Below are positions 1-10,661 of a DNA stretch of 64,000 nucleotides, piece after piece; positions within the stretch are counted from its first letter, which is position 1; every line of letters starts with the position of its first letter. Below the pieces are notes generated by a model. That model had not been told where the DNA came from. It saw nothing but the letters and a program-made list of their open reading frames with translations, and did not search any database. This DNA comes from an uncultured Phascolarctobacterium sp. (GTDB lineage: Bacteria > Bacillota > Negativicutes > Acidaminococcales > Acidaminococcaceae). The DNA lies in NCBI GenBank assembly GCA_947589605.1, contig CANQBR010000005.1:1-64000 (forward strand), given 5' to 3'. The position numbers and the translations under genes are program-made.

Positions 1-13
1 ATTTTGCATGATT

Positions 14-46
14 AGGGAAGGGGAAAACCCTTCCCTTTATTTTATT
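14..46 (+). terminator. Intrinsic terminator of a gene left of the window
   Basis: Perfect 9-bp stem AGGGAAGGG / CCCTTCCCT (14-22 with 28-36) and a GAAAA loop, followed by a T-rich tail. The tail lies on the plus strand, so it would end a plus-strand transcript entering from outside the window. The rest of 1-213 shows no gene. Confidence 0.6.
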
Positions 47-213
47 GAGTTTGCCAACGAAAATTATACACTAACTGCCGCACCGCGCGTACTCGAACTT
101 TTTTTGCGAAGGCTTCGCTCTGGCGGGCTTTTTCTTTTTGTGATAAAATGAAATCGTAGAACTTGAAATTTTTTGCGTCTGCTTTTTTGCGAAAGATCGA
201 GGATGTGAGACCT

Positions 214-885
214 ATGAAGAAAACTTTTTTGCTCGCCGCTTTGTGCTCGGCTTTTTTGCCTTTGAGCTCTGCCTTTGCGCCCTCAACTTTTGCGGCTCCC
301 GCTGCGTCTGAACAGACGGAGGTGAGCGGGGCCTCAGCCGTTAAAGAAGAGCAGGCCGCCGCGATCATCGAGGCCCAGCCGACTGCCGAGACCTCTCAAG
401 TTGCGGTAGAGCCGGCGGAGGAGCCTGCTTTCACAGAAGAAGTCATCGATACTGCCGCCATGGCCCAAAGGTTGGCGGAAGAAGACGGCGACATCCTCTA
501 TGTGGACGCAGACGGAGCCGTCACCGTTTACTACGACAGCGCCGCCGACAAGGGCCTGCGCACCCGCATCGCCGCCGGCGCTCCTTTGGGCGTCACCCTG
601 CGTCTTTACACCAACAACAAAGACACCTTCCTGCACATGTACAAAACTTTGCAAAAACTCCAGGGAGGCAGCAAAGAACTGGGGGCCTACCGCATCCTCA
701 CCGACAGAGAATTGAACAAAGTATTGAAGAACGGCACCGAGGTCTATCGCTGCTGGTTTATGCGGGTGCCCAAAGAAAAGGGCTGGTCCGGCGGAGGCTT
801 GGGCATCGGTCTCGGCTTCGGCTTCGGCGGCGGCCCTCATCATCATCACCACGGTCCCTTTTTCGGCATCGGCCCCTGGTGGTGA
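214..885 (+). CDS. Exported protein with Gly-rich, His-rich C-terminus; function unknown
   Basis: 223 residues from the ATG at 214. An in-frame ATG at 163 would put 17 residues in front of an otherwise typical signal peptide, so 214 is preferred. The start MKKTFLLAALCSAF is a signal peptide, with a likely cleavage near the AFAPSTFAA stretch. An acidic, Ala/Glu/Val-rich linker follows (about residues 30-90). A central globular part contains GAPLGVTLRLYTNNKDTF. The last 34 residues are a low-complexity tail of Gly/Phe/Ile with HHHHH and a terminal PWW. The His cluster could bind metal, but that is inference. It is a single-gene unit with its own downstream terminator, divergent in function from the gyrA side. 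I recognise no family. Confidence 0.75.
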   Translation: MKKTFLLAALCSAFLPLSSAFAPSTFAAPAASEQTEVSGASAVKEEQAAAIIEAQPTAETSQVAVEPAEEPAFTEEVIDTAAMAQRLAEEDGDILYVDADGAVTVYYDSAADKGLRTRIAAGAPLGVTLRLYTNNKDTFLHMYKTLQKLQGGSKELGAYRILTDRELNKVLKNGTEVYRCWFMRVPKEKGWSGGGLGIGLGFGFGGGPHHHHHGPFFGIGPWW

Positions 886-913
886 AGAGAGAAGCCAACA
901 TCGATGTATATTT

Positions 914-950
914 AAGGACTGCGGCTTTGTGTTGCGGTCCTTCTTTTTTA
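914..950 (+). terminator. Intrinsic terminator after the His-rich exported protein gene
   Basis: Stem AAGGAC(T)GC / GC(G)GTCCTT at 914-922 and 934-942, followed by CTTTTTTA. It sits 29 bases after the stop codon at 885. Confidence 0.7.
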
Positions 951-1008
951 CGATGACATGAAAAGCGGCGATCCTCGCCATCAGAGCTCCGCTGTTTTTT
1001 TATAAGGA

Positions 1009-1045
1009 AAGAGCCGTCCTATCTTTTTGAGACAGAACGGCTCTT
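1009..1045 (-). terminator. Hairpin downstream of gyrA
   Basis: A 15-base arm starting AAGAGCCGT pairs with one ending ACGGCTCTT (1009-1023 with 1031-1045, some G-T pairs). It lies 36 bases beyond the gyrA stop. The T-tract on the minus strand is short, so termination strength is uncertain. Confidence 0.5.
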
Positions 1046-1080
1046 GTTGCTTATGTCGTGATTTTTTCCCAGAGAGTCCT

Positions 1081-3621
<2,541 letters not shown>

Positions 3622-3683
3622 TGGCCTTACCCTTATCTTTCTTCCTCAGTGTACGATGGAGCGATGCCACCACATATAGTAAT

Positions 3684-3712
3684 ATTATAGCATAATTTGC
3701 GCTTTTACGCAA
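3684..3712 (-). promoter_or_regulatory. gyrA promoter with overlapping inverted repeat
   Basis: On the minus strand, -10 TATAAT (3684-3689) and -35 TTGCGT (3707-3712) are separated by 17 bases. The -35 is the outer half of an inverted repeat TTGCG-N6-CGCAA (3697-3712), which could be an operator or a supercoiling-sensitive element. Confidence 0.7.
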
Positions 3713-3724
3713 AATATTGTGAAG

Positions 3725-4126
3725 CTACTTCGCGACCTCCTTCTCTTTTCGACTTTGCTTTTTTTGCCGCGGTACCCGAGGCTCGGTGAGCCTGTAACTG
3801 AGCTCCAGCAATCGGCAAAGAGCCCGATCGCCCACGCTGCCGTCTAAAAAAAGACTGAGCCAATGTTTTTTGTTCATGTGATAGGCCGGCCTGATGCCCG
3901 GCTCCTGCCACAGCACTTCGTTTTCCGAGGGCACTCCTTTCACGTTGACGATGTCGATGCTGCCGGTGCCGGACAGGCCCAGCTTTTTTCTCTCCACCCG
4001 CAGCAAAACGGCATACCATTTGCCGCCTCTGTTGCGCAGCACCGCTCCGTCATCATCTTCCCACAGGTATTCCGCCTCCGTGCCGTAGCGCTCCAGCGCC
4101 CATTGCAGCAATTCTTCCCTGTTCAT
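3725..4126 (-). CDS. MmcQ/YjbR family DNA-binding protein
   Basis: 133 residues. It carries the hallmarks of the MmcQ/YjbR family (DUF419, CyaY-like fold): YGTEAEYLWEDDDGAVLRN near the start, GKWYAVLLRVERKKLGL, a DIVNVKG strand, and the signature PAYHMNKKHWLSLFLDGSV at about residues 80-98. Members are small proteins assumed to bind DNA, with no firmly established role. The last 15 residues are a basic Lys/Arg tail. A Shine-Dalgarno-like AGAGAGG precedes the ATG. It is probably transcribed alone from the region containing the CRP-like palindrome at 4225-4242. Its stop codon lies just upstream of the gyrA promoter. Confidence 0.85.
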   Translation of the reverse strand: MNREELLQWALERYGTEAEYLWEDDDGAVLRNRGGKWYAVLLRVERKKLGLSGTGSIDIVNVKGVPSENEVLWQEPGIRPAYHMNKKHWLSLFLDGSVGDRALCRLLELSYRLTEPRVPRQKKQSRKEKEVAK

Positions 4127-4215
4127 TGCAGACCTCTCTTCTTTTCGCCCGAGCGAGCCGAAATGTTTTTGCGTTCGCTCTTTTTCTTGTCCTTTGCCTG
4201 TTTTTCACGTAGCAT

Positions 4216-4263
4216 CATATAAAAGTGTGATTTTTTTCACACAATTCCATATAAAAGTGTGAT
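4216..4263. promoter_or_regulatory. CRP/FNR-type palindrome flanked by a 16-bp direct repeat
   Basis: GTGTGA-T6-TCACAC at 4225-4242 is a perfect palindrome matching the CRP core TGTGA-N6-TCACA. The 16-mer CATATAAAAGTGTGAT occurs exactly at 4216-4231 and again at 4248-4263, adding a third TGTGA half-site. It lies about 100 bases upstream of the MmcQ/YjbR start. The rest of 4127-4474 shows no gene. Confidence 0.6.
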
Positions 4264-4474
4264 AAACCATGGAAAGACTGCTTTTAAAAGACTTGCTCTC
4301 GCTTGGAGACCTTGCTTCTCACAGAGCTGCATATTTTAAAATAATGCGCCGCGCCCGCAAGCTCCCCTTATTTCGAAACAAGAGGTGCTACGGACTGACG
4401 AACTTTTTTCTTCGTCTATTTTCAAAAACAGTCTGACCTTTTTTCTCGAACGGCGGTCTTTGCCTGCGCAAGTT

Positions 4475-4504
4475 AAAAAAGCTGACCTTTTCGTCAGCTT
4501 TTTT
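4475..4504 (-). terminator. Intrinsic terminator after the TSUP permease gene
   Basis: Perfect 12-bp stem AAAAAAGCTGAC / GTCAGCTTTTTT with a 6-base loop. The T-rich arm serves either direction; the minus-strand permease gene ends 29 bases away. Confidence 0.85.
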
Positions 4505-4532
4505 ATGTCGCGAAAAGGCCGGACCTTCCCGT

Positions 4533-5315
4533 CTATTTGAAGAATATATCGTACACCTGCTTGCCGATCAGCACGATAGTGACCGTGAGAAAGAGGGGCC
4601 GCACATAGGACGTCCCCTTGCTGATGGCCAGCCGGGAACCGCACAGGGCCCCAACGATCATGGCGCAGCCCATGATCAAACTGTAATACCAATAAATGGT
4701 GCCGGCCAAAGCGAAGCTGACCAAAGCTCCCAAGTTGCTGCCTAAATTCAAAGCCTTGGCGTTGCCGGCCGCCGTCACGAAATCAAAGCCCAAAAACAAA
4801 AAGCCGAAGATGAGAAAGCTGCCGGTGCCCGGGCCGAAGAAACCGTCGTAAAAACCGATGCCCGCAGCCATAAGAGCTGCTGCCCCATAGGCGGCCTTGC
4901 TCAGCTTTTCCTTCACGGAGGTGTCGGCGGCCCAGTCTTTACGGCGAAAAGTGTAGACAGCCACGGCGATAAGCAAAAGGACGATGACCTTTTTCAACAG
5001 TGCTTCCGGCAAAAGATAGACCACGTAGGCCCCCAGGGCAGAACCGAAAAAAGAAAGAGGCATCAAGAAAAGAGACAGTTTCTTGGCCATCTTGCCTGCC
5101 TTCCAGAAGGAAAGGAAGCTGGTGACGGCGCCCATGGAAGAAGCCAATTTGTTGGTGCCCAAGGCGAAGGGCACCGGCATCCCCAAAGCCAAAAGAGAGG
5201 GGGTGGTCACCAAGCCGCCTCCGCCTACGGATGAATCCACGAAGGCGGCGATGAAGCCGGCCGCGAGCAAGTAGAGCACCGTAAAAGTATCCAATACCGG
5301 TATGAAGCCGTCCAT
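4533..5315 (-). CDS. TSUP family membrane permease (TauE/SafE, DUF81)
   Basis: 260 residues with about eight hydrophobic segments. The N-terminal half has the family pattern GFIAAFVDSSVGGGGLVTTP followed by LGTNKLASSMG. The second half has the matching GFYDGFFGPGTGSF and NAKALNLGSN. This internally duplicated arrangement is typical of TSUP transporters, which export or import sulfite, sulfoacetate, thiosulfate or related organosulfur anions; the substrate cannot be read from sequence. A Shine-Dalgarno AAAGAGG lies 6 bases upstream of the ATG. It is followed by its own terminator. The gene upstream (thiN) ends only 37 bases away, so co-transcription with the gyrB operon is possible. Confidence 0.9.
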   Translation of the reverse strand: MDGFIPVLDTFTVLYLLAAGFIAAFVDSSVGGGGLVTTPSLLALGMPVPFALGTNKLASSMGAVTSFLSFWKAGKMAKKLSLFLMPLSFFGSALGAYVVYLLPEALLKKVIVLLLIAVAVYTFRRKDWAADTSVKEKLSKAAYGAAALMAAGIGFYDGFFGPGTGSFLIFGFLFLGFDFVTAAGNAKALNLGSNLGALVSFALAGTIYWYYSLIMGCAMIVGALCGSRLAISKGTSYVRPLFLTVTIVLIGKQVYDIFFK

Positions 5316-5351
5316 AAAAAACCTCTTTAAAAAATTTATCTTCTTGCGCTC

Positions 5352-6080
5352 TCAGGCAAAAAACTTCAGGTAGATCCCCAAAGCACCGTCTTCGCAGCAG
5401 GCTGTGAAGTTTGATCTGCCCGCCGTCAACACATTGCTGACGGCATAGGGCTGCAGCTGCTTCAAACAAGCACCCTTCAACGGCCATCTCACTCCTTCGA
5501 TAGAAGCGAAGGCCGTTTCCGTAAAAGGCAAAAGAGAGACGGCTTCCGCTTTTTTCGGTTCCTTTAAAGCGAAGGTCCACTTTTCGCCGCCTCGGGCCAA
5601 AAGCAGCACTTCTGCTTCATCGGCCAAAAAAACAGGGCAAGGCTGCCCTTGCCGTTGCTGCCAAGAAAGAAGAGAGTAGAGAGCGCTGAAAAGATGATCG
5701 AAACGGCCGCCCCAGATGCCGCTGATGATGAGAGGAGCAGAAGGCAGCTTTGCCAACAATAATTGCAGATCGGTAGCGTCCTTTAAAGGATCGTGCTTTT
5801 CTATCTGCGTACCTAAAGCGGCGCAGCGCTCATAAGTTATATGAGAGCCGCTGTCTTCGTCTCCCACCAAAAGGCGGGGGACCAGGCCCGCTGCCAAAGC
5901 GTAGTCCGCTCCTTTATCGGCGCAAAAGAGCTCCGCCGCGGGGCAGAGCCGAACCATATCTTTCAAATAGGCGGGAGAAGGGGCCCTGCCTCCGGCCACC
6001 GCCAAACTTATTTTCTCGGTCGAGCAACTTTTTTCTTCCAGAGAACAGGTGACTTGGGGCAGTGCAAAGAGGGTGCTCAT
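5352..6080 (-). CDS. thiN: Thiamine pyrophosphokinase
   Basis: 242 residues from the ATG at 6080. The ORF is open to 6164, but the ATG at 6080 overlaps the TAA of the upstream gene (TAATG), which suggests translational coupling. The enzyme transfers pyrophosphate from ATP to thiamine to make thiamine pyrophosphate. Family features: FCADKGADYALAAGLVPRLLVGDEDS near residues 62-84, with the acidic metal/ATP residues, then KDATDLQLLLAKLP, then GIWGGRFDHLFSALYSL, and a C-terminal substrate domain ending in the expected SNVLTAGRSNFT. The N-terminal 35 residues before the catalytic domain are poorly conserved. Confidence 0.88.
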   Translation of the reverse strand: MSTLFALPQVTCSLEEKSCSTEKISLAVAGGRAPSPAYLKDMVRLCPAAELFCADKGADYALAAGLVPRLLVGDEDSGSHITYERCAALGTQIEKHDPLKDATDLQLLLAKLPSAPLIISGIWGGRFDHLFSALYSLLSWQQRQGQPCPVFLADEAEVLLLARGGEKWTFALKEPKKAEAVSLLPFTETAFASIEGVRWPLKGACLKQLQPYAVSNVLTAGRSNFTACCEDGALGIYLKFFA

Positions 6081-6364
6081 TATTTTTCCGTCACCGTCTT
6101 GATCACTACAGTGTCTTTTTCTCTTGTCACTTTGAAGGAGCAGGGCTGTTTCTTTTTCAAACATTCCATGCTGAGCTCCAATAAAAAGCGGTTCAGCCGC
6201 TCTGCTTCTTCCGCCGGCAGCAGCAGGGCAGTAGGTTTGGCAGCTGCTTTTTTGCGGACAACGGTGCTGCCGCCCTCGCCCCGGTCGATATTTTCGAAAC
6301 TTTCTTTTTCTTTGAAGCCTTTCAGCATATCCTCATCGGAGAGCCCTTTAACGATCTTGCCCAT
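6080..6364 (-). CDS. Small protein of unknown function between gyrB and thiN
   Basis: 94 residues. It is supported as real by a strong Shine-Dalgarno (GGGAGG, 6 bases before the ATG), coding-like composition, and the TAATG overlap with thiN. The N-terminal 45 residues are charged and probably flexible (many Lys/Glu/Gly). The second half is predicted helix then strands: LPAEEAERLNRFLLELSMECLKKKQ, followed by FKVTREKDTVVIKTVTEK. No signal peptide or membrane segment. I do not recognise the family. Its place in the gyrB-thiN run suggests a housekeeping role, but no function can be assigned. Confidence 0.7.
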   Translation of the reverse strand: MGKIVKGLSDEDMLKGFKEKESFENIDRGEGGSTVVRKKAAAKPTALLLPAEEAERLNRFLLELSMECLKKKQPCSFKVTREKDTVVIKTVTEK

Positions 6365-6460
6365 TTTTTCCTCCCTTTCTTCAGCGGAAGAATTCGGTGA
6401 GAGTTTTTATGATCTTCTGCTTCGACTTAAAGAGCGAACTTTCGGAGTCCCTCTTTTTCT

Positions 6461-8437
6461 TTAGAGATCTAAGTTGCGCACTTTATGAGCGTTTTCTTGG
6501 ATGAATTGACGGCGAGGCTCCACTTTTTCTCCCATCAAGATGTTGAAGATGCGGTCCGCCTTTTCCCCGTCTTCCAACTGCACCTGCAAAATGGTGCGGC
6601 CGGCAGGATCCATAGTGGTCTCCCACAATTGTTCGGGGTTCATTTCGCCCAAACCTTTATAGCGCTGCACGTAGGGATTTTTTTCTCGCCCCACTTCGTC
6701 CAGCACCGTCTGCAATTCTTCGTCGCTGTAAGCATAACGATGCTCTTTGCCGCTGCGCACCATATAGAGAGGGGGCTGAGCGATGAACACATGGCCCTCT
6801 TTGATCAGGTCCTGCATGTAGCGATAGAAGAAAGTGAGGAGCAGTGTGCGGATGTGAGCACCGTCCACGTCCGCATCGGTCATGATGATGATCTTGTCGT
6901 AACGACGCTTTTCGATGTCGAAATCGTCGCTGATGCCGCAGCCGAAGGCGGTGATCATGTTGCGGATCTCTTCGCTGCTCAGCATCTTGTCCAAGCGGGC
7001 CTTCTCCACGTTCAAGATCTTTCCCCGCAAAGGCAGGATGGCCTGAAAGCGTCTGTCTCTTCCCTGTTTGGCGCTGCCGCCGGCGCTGTCGCCCTCTACC
7101 AGATAGATCTCCGTCTCTTCTTTGTTCCTGCTCTGGCAGTCGCTGAGTTTGCCGGGGAGGCCGCCGCTGCCCAAAGCGTTTTTCCTGCGGATCAGGTCTC
7201 TGGCTTTTTTGGCGGCGATGCGGGCCCGAGAGGCCAGCATGGCGTTGTCGATGATCTTTTTGGCGATGGCCGGGTTCTCTTCCAAATATTCGTTCAAAGC
7301 GTCGCTGACCAAGCTTTCCACCAAAGGCATCACTTCCGCATTGCCTAATTTGATCTTGGTCTGGCTCTCGAATTGAGGATTGGGTATCTTCAGGCTCAGC
7401 ACGGCGGTGAGGCCCACTCTCACATCTTCGCCGCTCAAAGTATCGTCTTTGTCTTTCAAAAGCCCCTTCTTTTTGGCGTAGTTGTTGAGGACGCCGGTCA
7501 AGGCCTTGCGGAAGCCGGAAAGATGAGTGCCTCCTTCTTCCGTATTGATGTTGTTGACGAAGGTGAAGATATTTTCGTAGGTAGTATCGGTGTATTGAAG
7601 GGCAGCTTCCACGATGATGATGTTCTTCGCACCGTCGGTCCCCGTATCCTTCTGCCCTTCCAGATAGATGGGCTGAGGATTGATCAGGTCCTTATTTTCG
7701 TTTTGCTGCTGCACATATTCCACGATGCCGCCGGCAAAGTGGAACCTCTCTTGCAACGGAGTCGAAGGACGCTCGTCGGTGATAGTGATGGCCACGTTTT
7801 TGTTCAAGAAGGCCAGCTCTCTCACTCTGTGGCGCAAAGTGTCGTATTTATAGACCAGCTCCGTGAAGATCTGACTGTCGGGTTTGAAGGTGACGGAGGT
7901 GCCGCTCCCTTCGGCGCTGCCTTTCACGTAGAGGGGAGTGGTGGTCTTTCCCCGGGTGAAGGCGATGCCGTAGCACTTGCCGTCTCTTTTTACTTCCACT
8001 TCCAAACGCTCGCTCAAAGCATTGACGCAGGTGACGCCTACCCCGTGCAGGCCGCCGGATACTTTATAAGCGCCGTCGCCGAACTTTCCTCCGGCGTGGA
8101 GCACCGTCATGATGACTTCTACCGCCGGCTTTTTTTCTTTCACAGTGTTGTCTACGGGGATGCCTCTGCCGTTATCTTTGACGGTGATGCTGTTATCGGG
8201 ATGGATGAACACTTGGATGTCGGTGCAGTAACCGGCCAAGGCTTCGTCGATGCTGTTGTCCAGCACTTCGTAGACCAAATGGTGCAGCCCTCTTTCGCTG
8301 GTGCTGCCTATATACATGGCAGGCCGCTCCCGCACTGCCTCTAAGCCGCTCAAAGTGCGGATCTTTTTTCCCGTATATTCCGCTTCTACTTTGGTGGAAG
8401 CGGTTATCTCTTTATCGATCTCGGCGCTGTTTCTCAT
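6461..8437 (-). CDS. gyrB: DNA gyrase subunit B
   Basis: 658 residues, the usual length of the short GyrB found in Gram-positive lineages (without the E. coli insert). The ATPase subunit of gyrase. The GHKL ATP-binding domain shows [23 protein letters not shown] and [15 protein letters not shown]. The transducer and TOPRIM domain show [26 protein letters not shown] and the metal-binding [17 protein letters not shown]. It ends with [19 protein letters not shown] and the usual C-terminus [10 protein letters not shown]. The start ATG overlaps the remB stop (ATGA), so it is coupled to remB. Its length and TOPRIM motifs do not by themselves exclude ParE, but the recF-remB-gyrB order does. Confidence 0.97.
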   Translation of the reverse strand: MRNSAEIDKEITASTKVEAEYTGKKIRTLSGLEAVRERPAMYIGSTSERGLHHLVYEVLDNSIDEALAGYCTDIQVFIHPDNSITVKDNGRGIPVDNTVKEKKPAVEVIMTVLHAGGKFGDGAYKVSGGLHGVGVTCVNALSERLEVEVKRDGKCYGIAFTRGKTTTPLYVKGSAEGSGTSVTFKPDSQIFTELVYKYDTLRHRVRELAFLNKNVAITITDERPSTPLQERFHFAGGIVEYVQQQNENKDLINPQPIYLEGQKDTGTDGAKNIIIVEAALQYTDTTYENIFTFVNNINTEEGGTHLSGFRKALTGVLNNYAKKKGLLKDKDDTLSGEDVRVGLTAVLSLKIPNPQFESQTKIKLGNAEVMPLVESLVSDALNEYLEENPAIAKKIIDNAMLASRARIAAKKARDLIRRKNALGSGGLPGKLSDCQSRNKEETEIYLVEGDSAGGSAKQGRDRRFQAILPLRGKILNVEKARLDKMLSSEEIRNMITAFGCGISDDFDIEKRRYDKIIIMTDADVDGAHIRTLLLTFFYRYMQDLIKEGHVFIAQPPLYMVRSGKEHRYAYSDEELQTVLDEVGREKNPYVQRYKGLGEMNPEQLWETTMDPAGRTILQVQLEDGEKADRIFNILMGEKVEPRRQFIQENAHKVRNLDL

Positions 8438-8730
8438 CTTTTTGTGTTTTTCCTCCCCTCATAAGTAAATAACGTATCTTCTTTCCTGAAAGACTTTTCC
8501 GCCCTTTTTCTTAAAGTAGTCGAAGAGATAGGCGAAAGATAAAGGGCTGTCTTCGTTAAAATGCAGCTGGCTCTTTCTTCCGGCGCTTCGGCCAAGTCGA
8601 TCACTTCATAGCGCCGTCCTTCTTCCTCTATATATTTTTTCACGCTCTCCGCTTCTAAAAGCCTAAGATCGAAAACGGCGACGAGCTCGCTGCTTTCGAT
8701 CATACAGTCAGAGCCCAAGTGCAGGAACAT
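8434..8730 (-). CDS. remB: RemB/YaaB-like regulator (DUF370 family)
   Basis: 98 residues. The start [22 protein letters not shown] and the later segment [16 protein letters not shown] resemble Bacillus subtilis YaaB/RemB, which occupies the same place between recF and gyrB. The B. subtilis protein affects extracellular matrix gene expression, and the related RemA is a DNA-binding regulator; whether this holds here is unknown. A Shine-Dalgarno GAGGAG precedes the ATG. The start lies inside the end of the DUF721 gene (23-base overlap) and the stop overlaps the gyrB start. Confidence 0.82.
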   Translation of the reverse strand: MFLHLGSDCMIESSELVAVFDLRLLEAESVKKYIEEEGRRYEVIDLAEAPEERASCILTKTALYLSPISSTTLRKRAEKSFRKEDTLFTYEGRKNTKR

Positions 8731-9466
8731 CTTTTTTTCTCCTCAAATGACGCAGACAGTTTTGCCATTGGCTCTTGGTGATCTCCGCCGGCTTTTTGCC
8801 GGAGAGGAGCAGCACCGCCAGCTGTTCTTCTTCTTCGTCGGCGTTGCCCGCTCTCACTTTTTCGCAGTAATAGTCGAGAAGTTTGTCTCTTTCTTCGTTA
8901 AAGAGCAGCTTATCGCAACCGTTCAAAAGGAGAGCGACTTCTTCATATCGCAAATAGGGCTGGGCCTGCAGCACTTCGTCGATCTTTTTTCTTTCTTCTT
9001 CTTTCAGCCGGCGCCGACAGATGCTGCAGATCTTTTCTCCTTCTCTTTTTCTGCCGCCGCAGCGGGGGCAGGGGAGAGGAGAAAAGAGAGGTCCAGCTTC
9101 TTTTGCTTCGTCTTTTTTTCTCGTCTCTTTTTTGCTCAAGCTCCCTGCGTTGAAGCGCACGCTTTTTATTTTTCCTTTTCCTTTTAAGGCTTCATTTACT
9201 TTCGTCAAAAATTCGTCTTTCAGCATGAAGAGCTGCTGAGCCAGCACGCTGTCGGCGGTCTGAACGTAGAGTATCCCTCTTTCGATCTTCTCCGCCCGGC
9301 ATTGCTCTTTTAAGAGACTGCCTACTATTTTCTCCCACTGCCTGTTTATAAAGACCACCGAGTATTCTGCCTTCACTTTCCGGTCTACGGGATATTCTTT
9401 TTTATTTTTCAAGGCCGGATCGAAGAGGCGGTCCATGACCAAAGAGGCAGTTTCAAAATTTTTCAT
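8708..9466 (-). CDS. DUF721/DciA-like protein with added zinc ribbon
   Basis: 252 residues from the ATG at 9466; a TTG at 9496 in the same frame is possible but less likely. Residues about 35-105 form a DUF721-like domain, related to DciA, the ancestral loader of replicative helicase DnaB: NRQWEKIVGSLLKEQC, ILYVQTADSVLAQQLFMLKDEFLTKVNEAL, KIKSVRFNAG. A zinc-ribbon pattern C133-x2-C136-x10-C147-x2-C150 follows, then a charged helical C-terminus of about 100 residues. Most DciA proteins are shorter and lack this zinc ribbon and tail. It sits between recF and remB, consistent with a role in replication initiation. The family call rests on motif and context. Confidence 0.78.
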   Translation of the reverse strand: MKNFETASLVMDRLFDPALKNKKEYPVDRKVKAEYSVVFINRQWEKIVGSLLKEQCRAEKIERGILYVQTADSVLAQQLFMLKDEFLTKVNEALKGKGKIKSVRFNAGSLSKKETRKKDEAKEAGPLFSPLPCPRCGGRKREGEKICSICRRRLKEEERKKIDEVLQAQPYLRYEEVALLLNGCDKLLFNEERDKLLDYYCEKVRAGNADEEEEQLAVLLLSGKKPAEITKSQWQNCLRHLRRKKDVPALGL

Positions 9467-9520
9467 GCTTTTCACGCCGGATCTTTTACGAACCAAAAAG
9501 AAAAAAGAGACGGACGAGGC

Positions 9521-10636
9521 TCATTCGGGGAAGACTCTTCCTGCTCGGACCCGAAAGAAGGCGCTGCCGGGGAGAGGAGGGATGAGAGCCTTATCGTTCA
9601 CGGTGATGAAAGTCTGCACCTTACCGTCGATAAAGTGCAGCAACTGCTTTCTCCTATCTCCGTCCAATTCGCTCATCACATCGTCTAAGAGCAGGATGGG
9701 AAAGTTGCCTCTTTCTCTTCTGCTGTATTCCAATTGCGCCAATTTCAAAGCCAGCACGCAGCTGCGCTGCTGACCTTGCGAAGCAAAAGAACGCATAGTG
9801 AGAGCAGGGCTCAAAGCCAAAAGCAGATCGTCTCGATGAGGACCCACGCCGGTGCTGCCTCTGGCTATATCTTCTCTTCTTCTTGCCTCCAGCAAAGCGG
9901 CATAACCTTCCGGCGTCGGTCTTTCTTCGGAGAAAGAGGAACCTTCTTTTATTTGATAAGCCAGCTCCAAGCTCTCTTTCTGCTCGGTCAAAGAAGAATA
10001 GACTGCGGCGGCCAGCTCTTTCAACACTTCTGTCGCCGCCAGTCTTTTTGAAGCGATGGCGGCAGCCAAACGGCAGAATTCTTCATCCCAAGGCAAGAGC
10101 AGAGAAAGAGGAGCGCCTTCGTCTCTGATATCTTTTAAGAGTTTATTGCGCTGCTGCACCGTTTTGTTGTAGCGAAGAAGAAGATCGAGATAGAGAGGAT
10201 CGGTCTGGCTCAGCTGCATATCCAGATAGCGGCGGCGCAGAGCCGGCTCTCCCTTCACCATCAAAAGATCTTCGGGAGCGAAAAGCACTACGGAAGAAGA
10301 ACGGTAGTGGACCTTGGGGGCTATCCTGGCGCCGTCCGCTTCTATCTCTTTTCTTCCCCTCGTCCCCTCCTGCCATCTTTTCACTTTCAGGCGGTGCTTG
10401 CTTCTTTCGTCTTCATAATCGATAAAGACGGAGAGTTCTCTTTCTCCTATCTTTATCAAGTCTTCTTCGTTGCCGGTGCGATGGCTGAGACCGCAGGAAG
10501 CGTAATAAAGAGCCTCCAAAAGATTGGTCTTCCCTTGGGCGTTGGCGCCGTAAAAAACGTTCACCATCGCCCCTAAAGCAAGGTCACAGGAAGCCAGATT
10601 GCGAAAATTATAACTGTAAAGAGAAGTAATCCTCAT
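9521..10636 (-). CDS. recF: DNA replication and repair protein RecF
   Basis: 371 residues, normal length for this SMC-like ATPase of the RecFOR pathway, which helps load RecA at gapped DNA. The Walker A motif is GANAQGKTN at about residues 30-38. A signature-like segment SFASQGQQRSCVLALKLAQ and Walker B PILLLDDVMSELD lie near residues 285-325. The D-loop and final TINDKAL-type strand are present as TVNDKALI. It begins 25 bases downstream of dnaN and is followed by the DUF721 gene, so it is part of the dnaA-gyrB replication cluster. Confidence 0.96.
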   Translation of the reverse strand: MRITSLYSYNFRNLASCDLALGAMVNVFYGANAQGKTNLLEALYYASCGLSHRTGNEEDLIKIGERELSVFIDYEDERSKHRLKVKRWQEGTRGRKEIEADGARIAPKVHYRSSSVVLFAPEDLLMVKGEPALRRRYLDMQLSQTDPLYLDLLLRYNKTVQQRNKLLKDIRDEGAPLSLLLPWDEEFCRLAAAIASKRLAATEVLKELAAAVYSSLTEQKESLELAYQIKEGSSFSEERPTPEGYAALLEARRREDIARGSTGVGPHRDDLLLALSPALTMRSFASQGQQRSCVLALKLAQLEYSRRERGNFPILLLDDVMSELDGDRRKQLLHFIDGKVQTFITVNDKALIPPLPGSAFFRVRAGRVFPE

Positions 10637-10661
10637 GCTCTGCCGTTCCTGTTTTTGCGGC

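Noticed and set aside
42-368. Minus-strand open frame of 108 codons
   Set aside because: Overlaps the exported-protein gene and the terminator; it is the antisense of that gene's signal peptide and leader.
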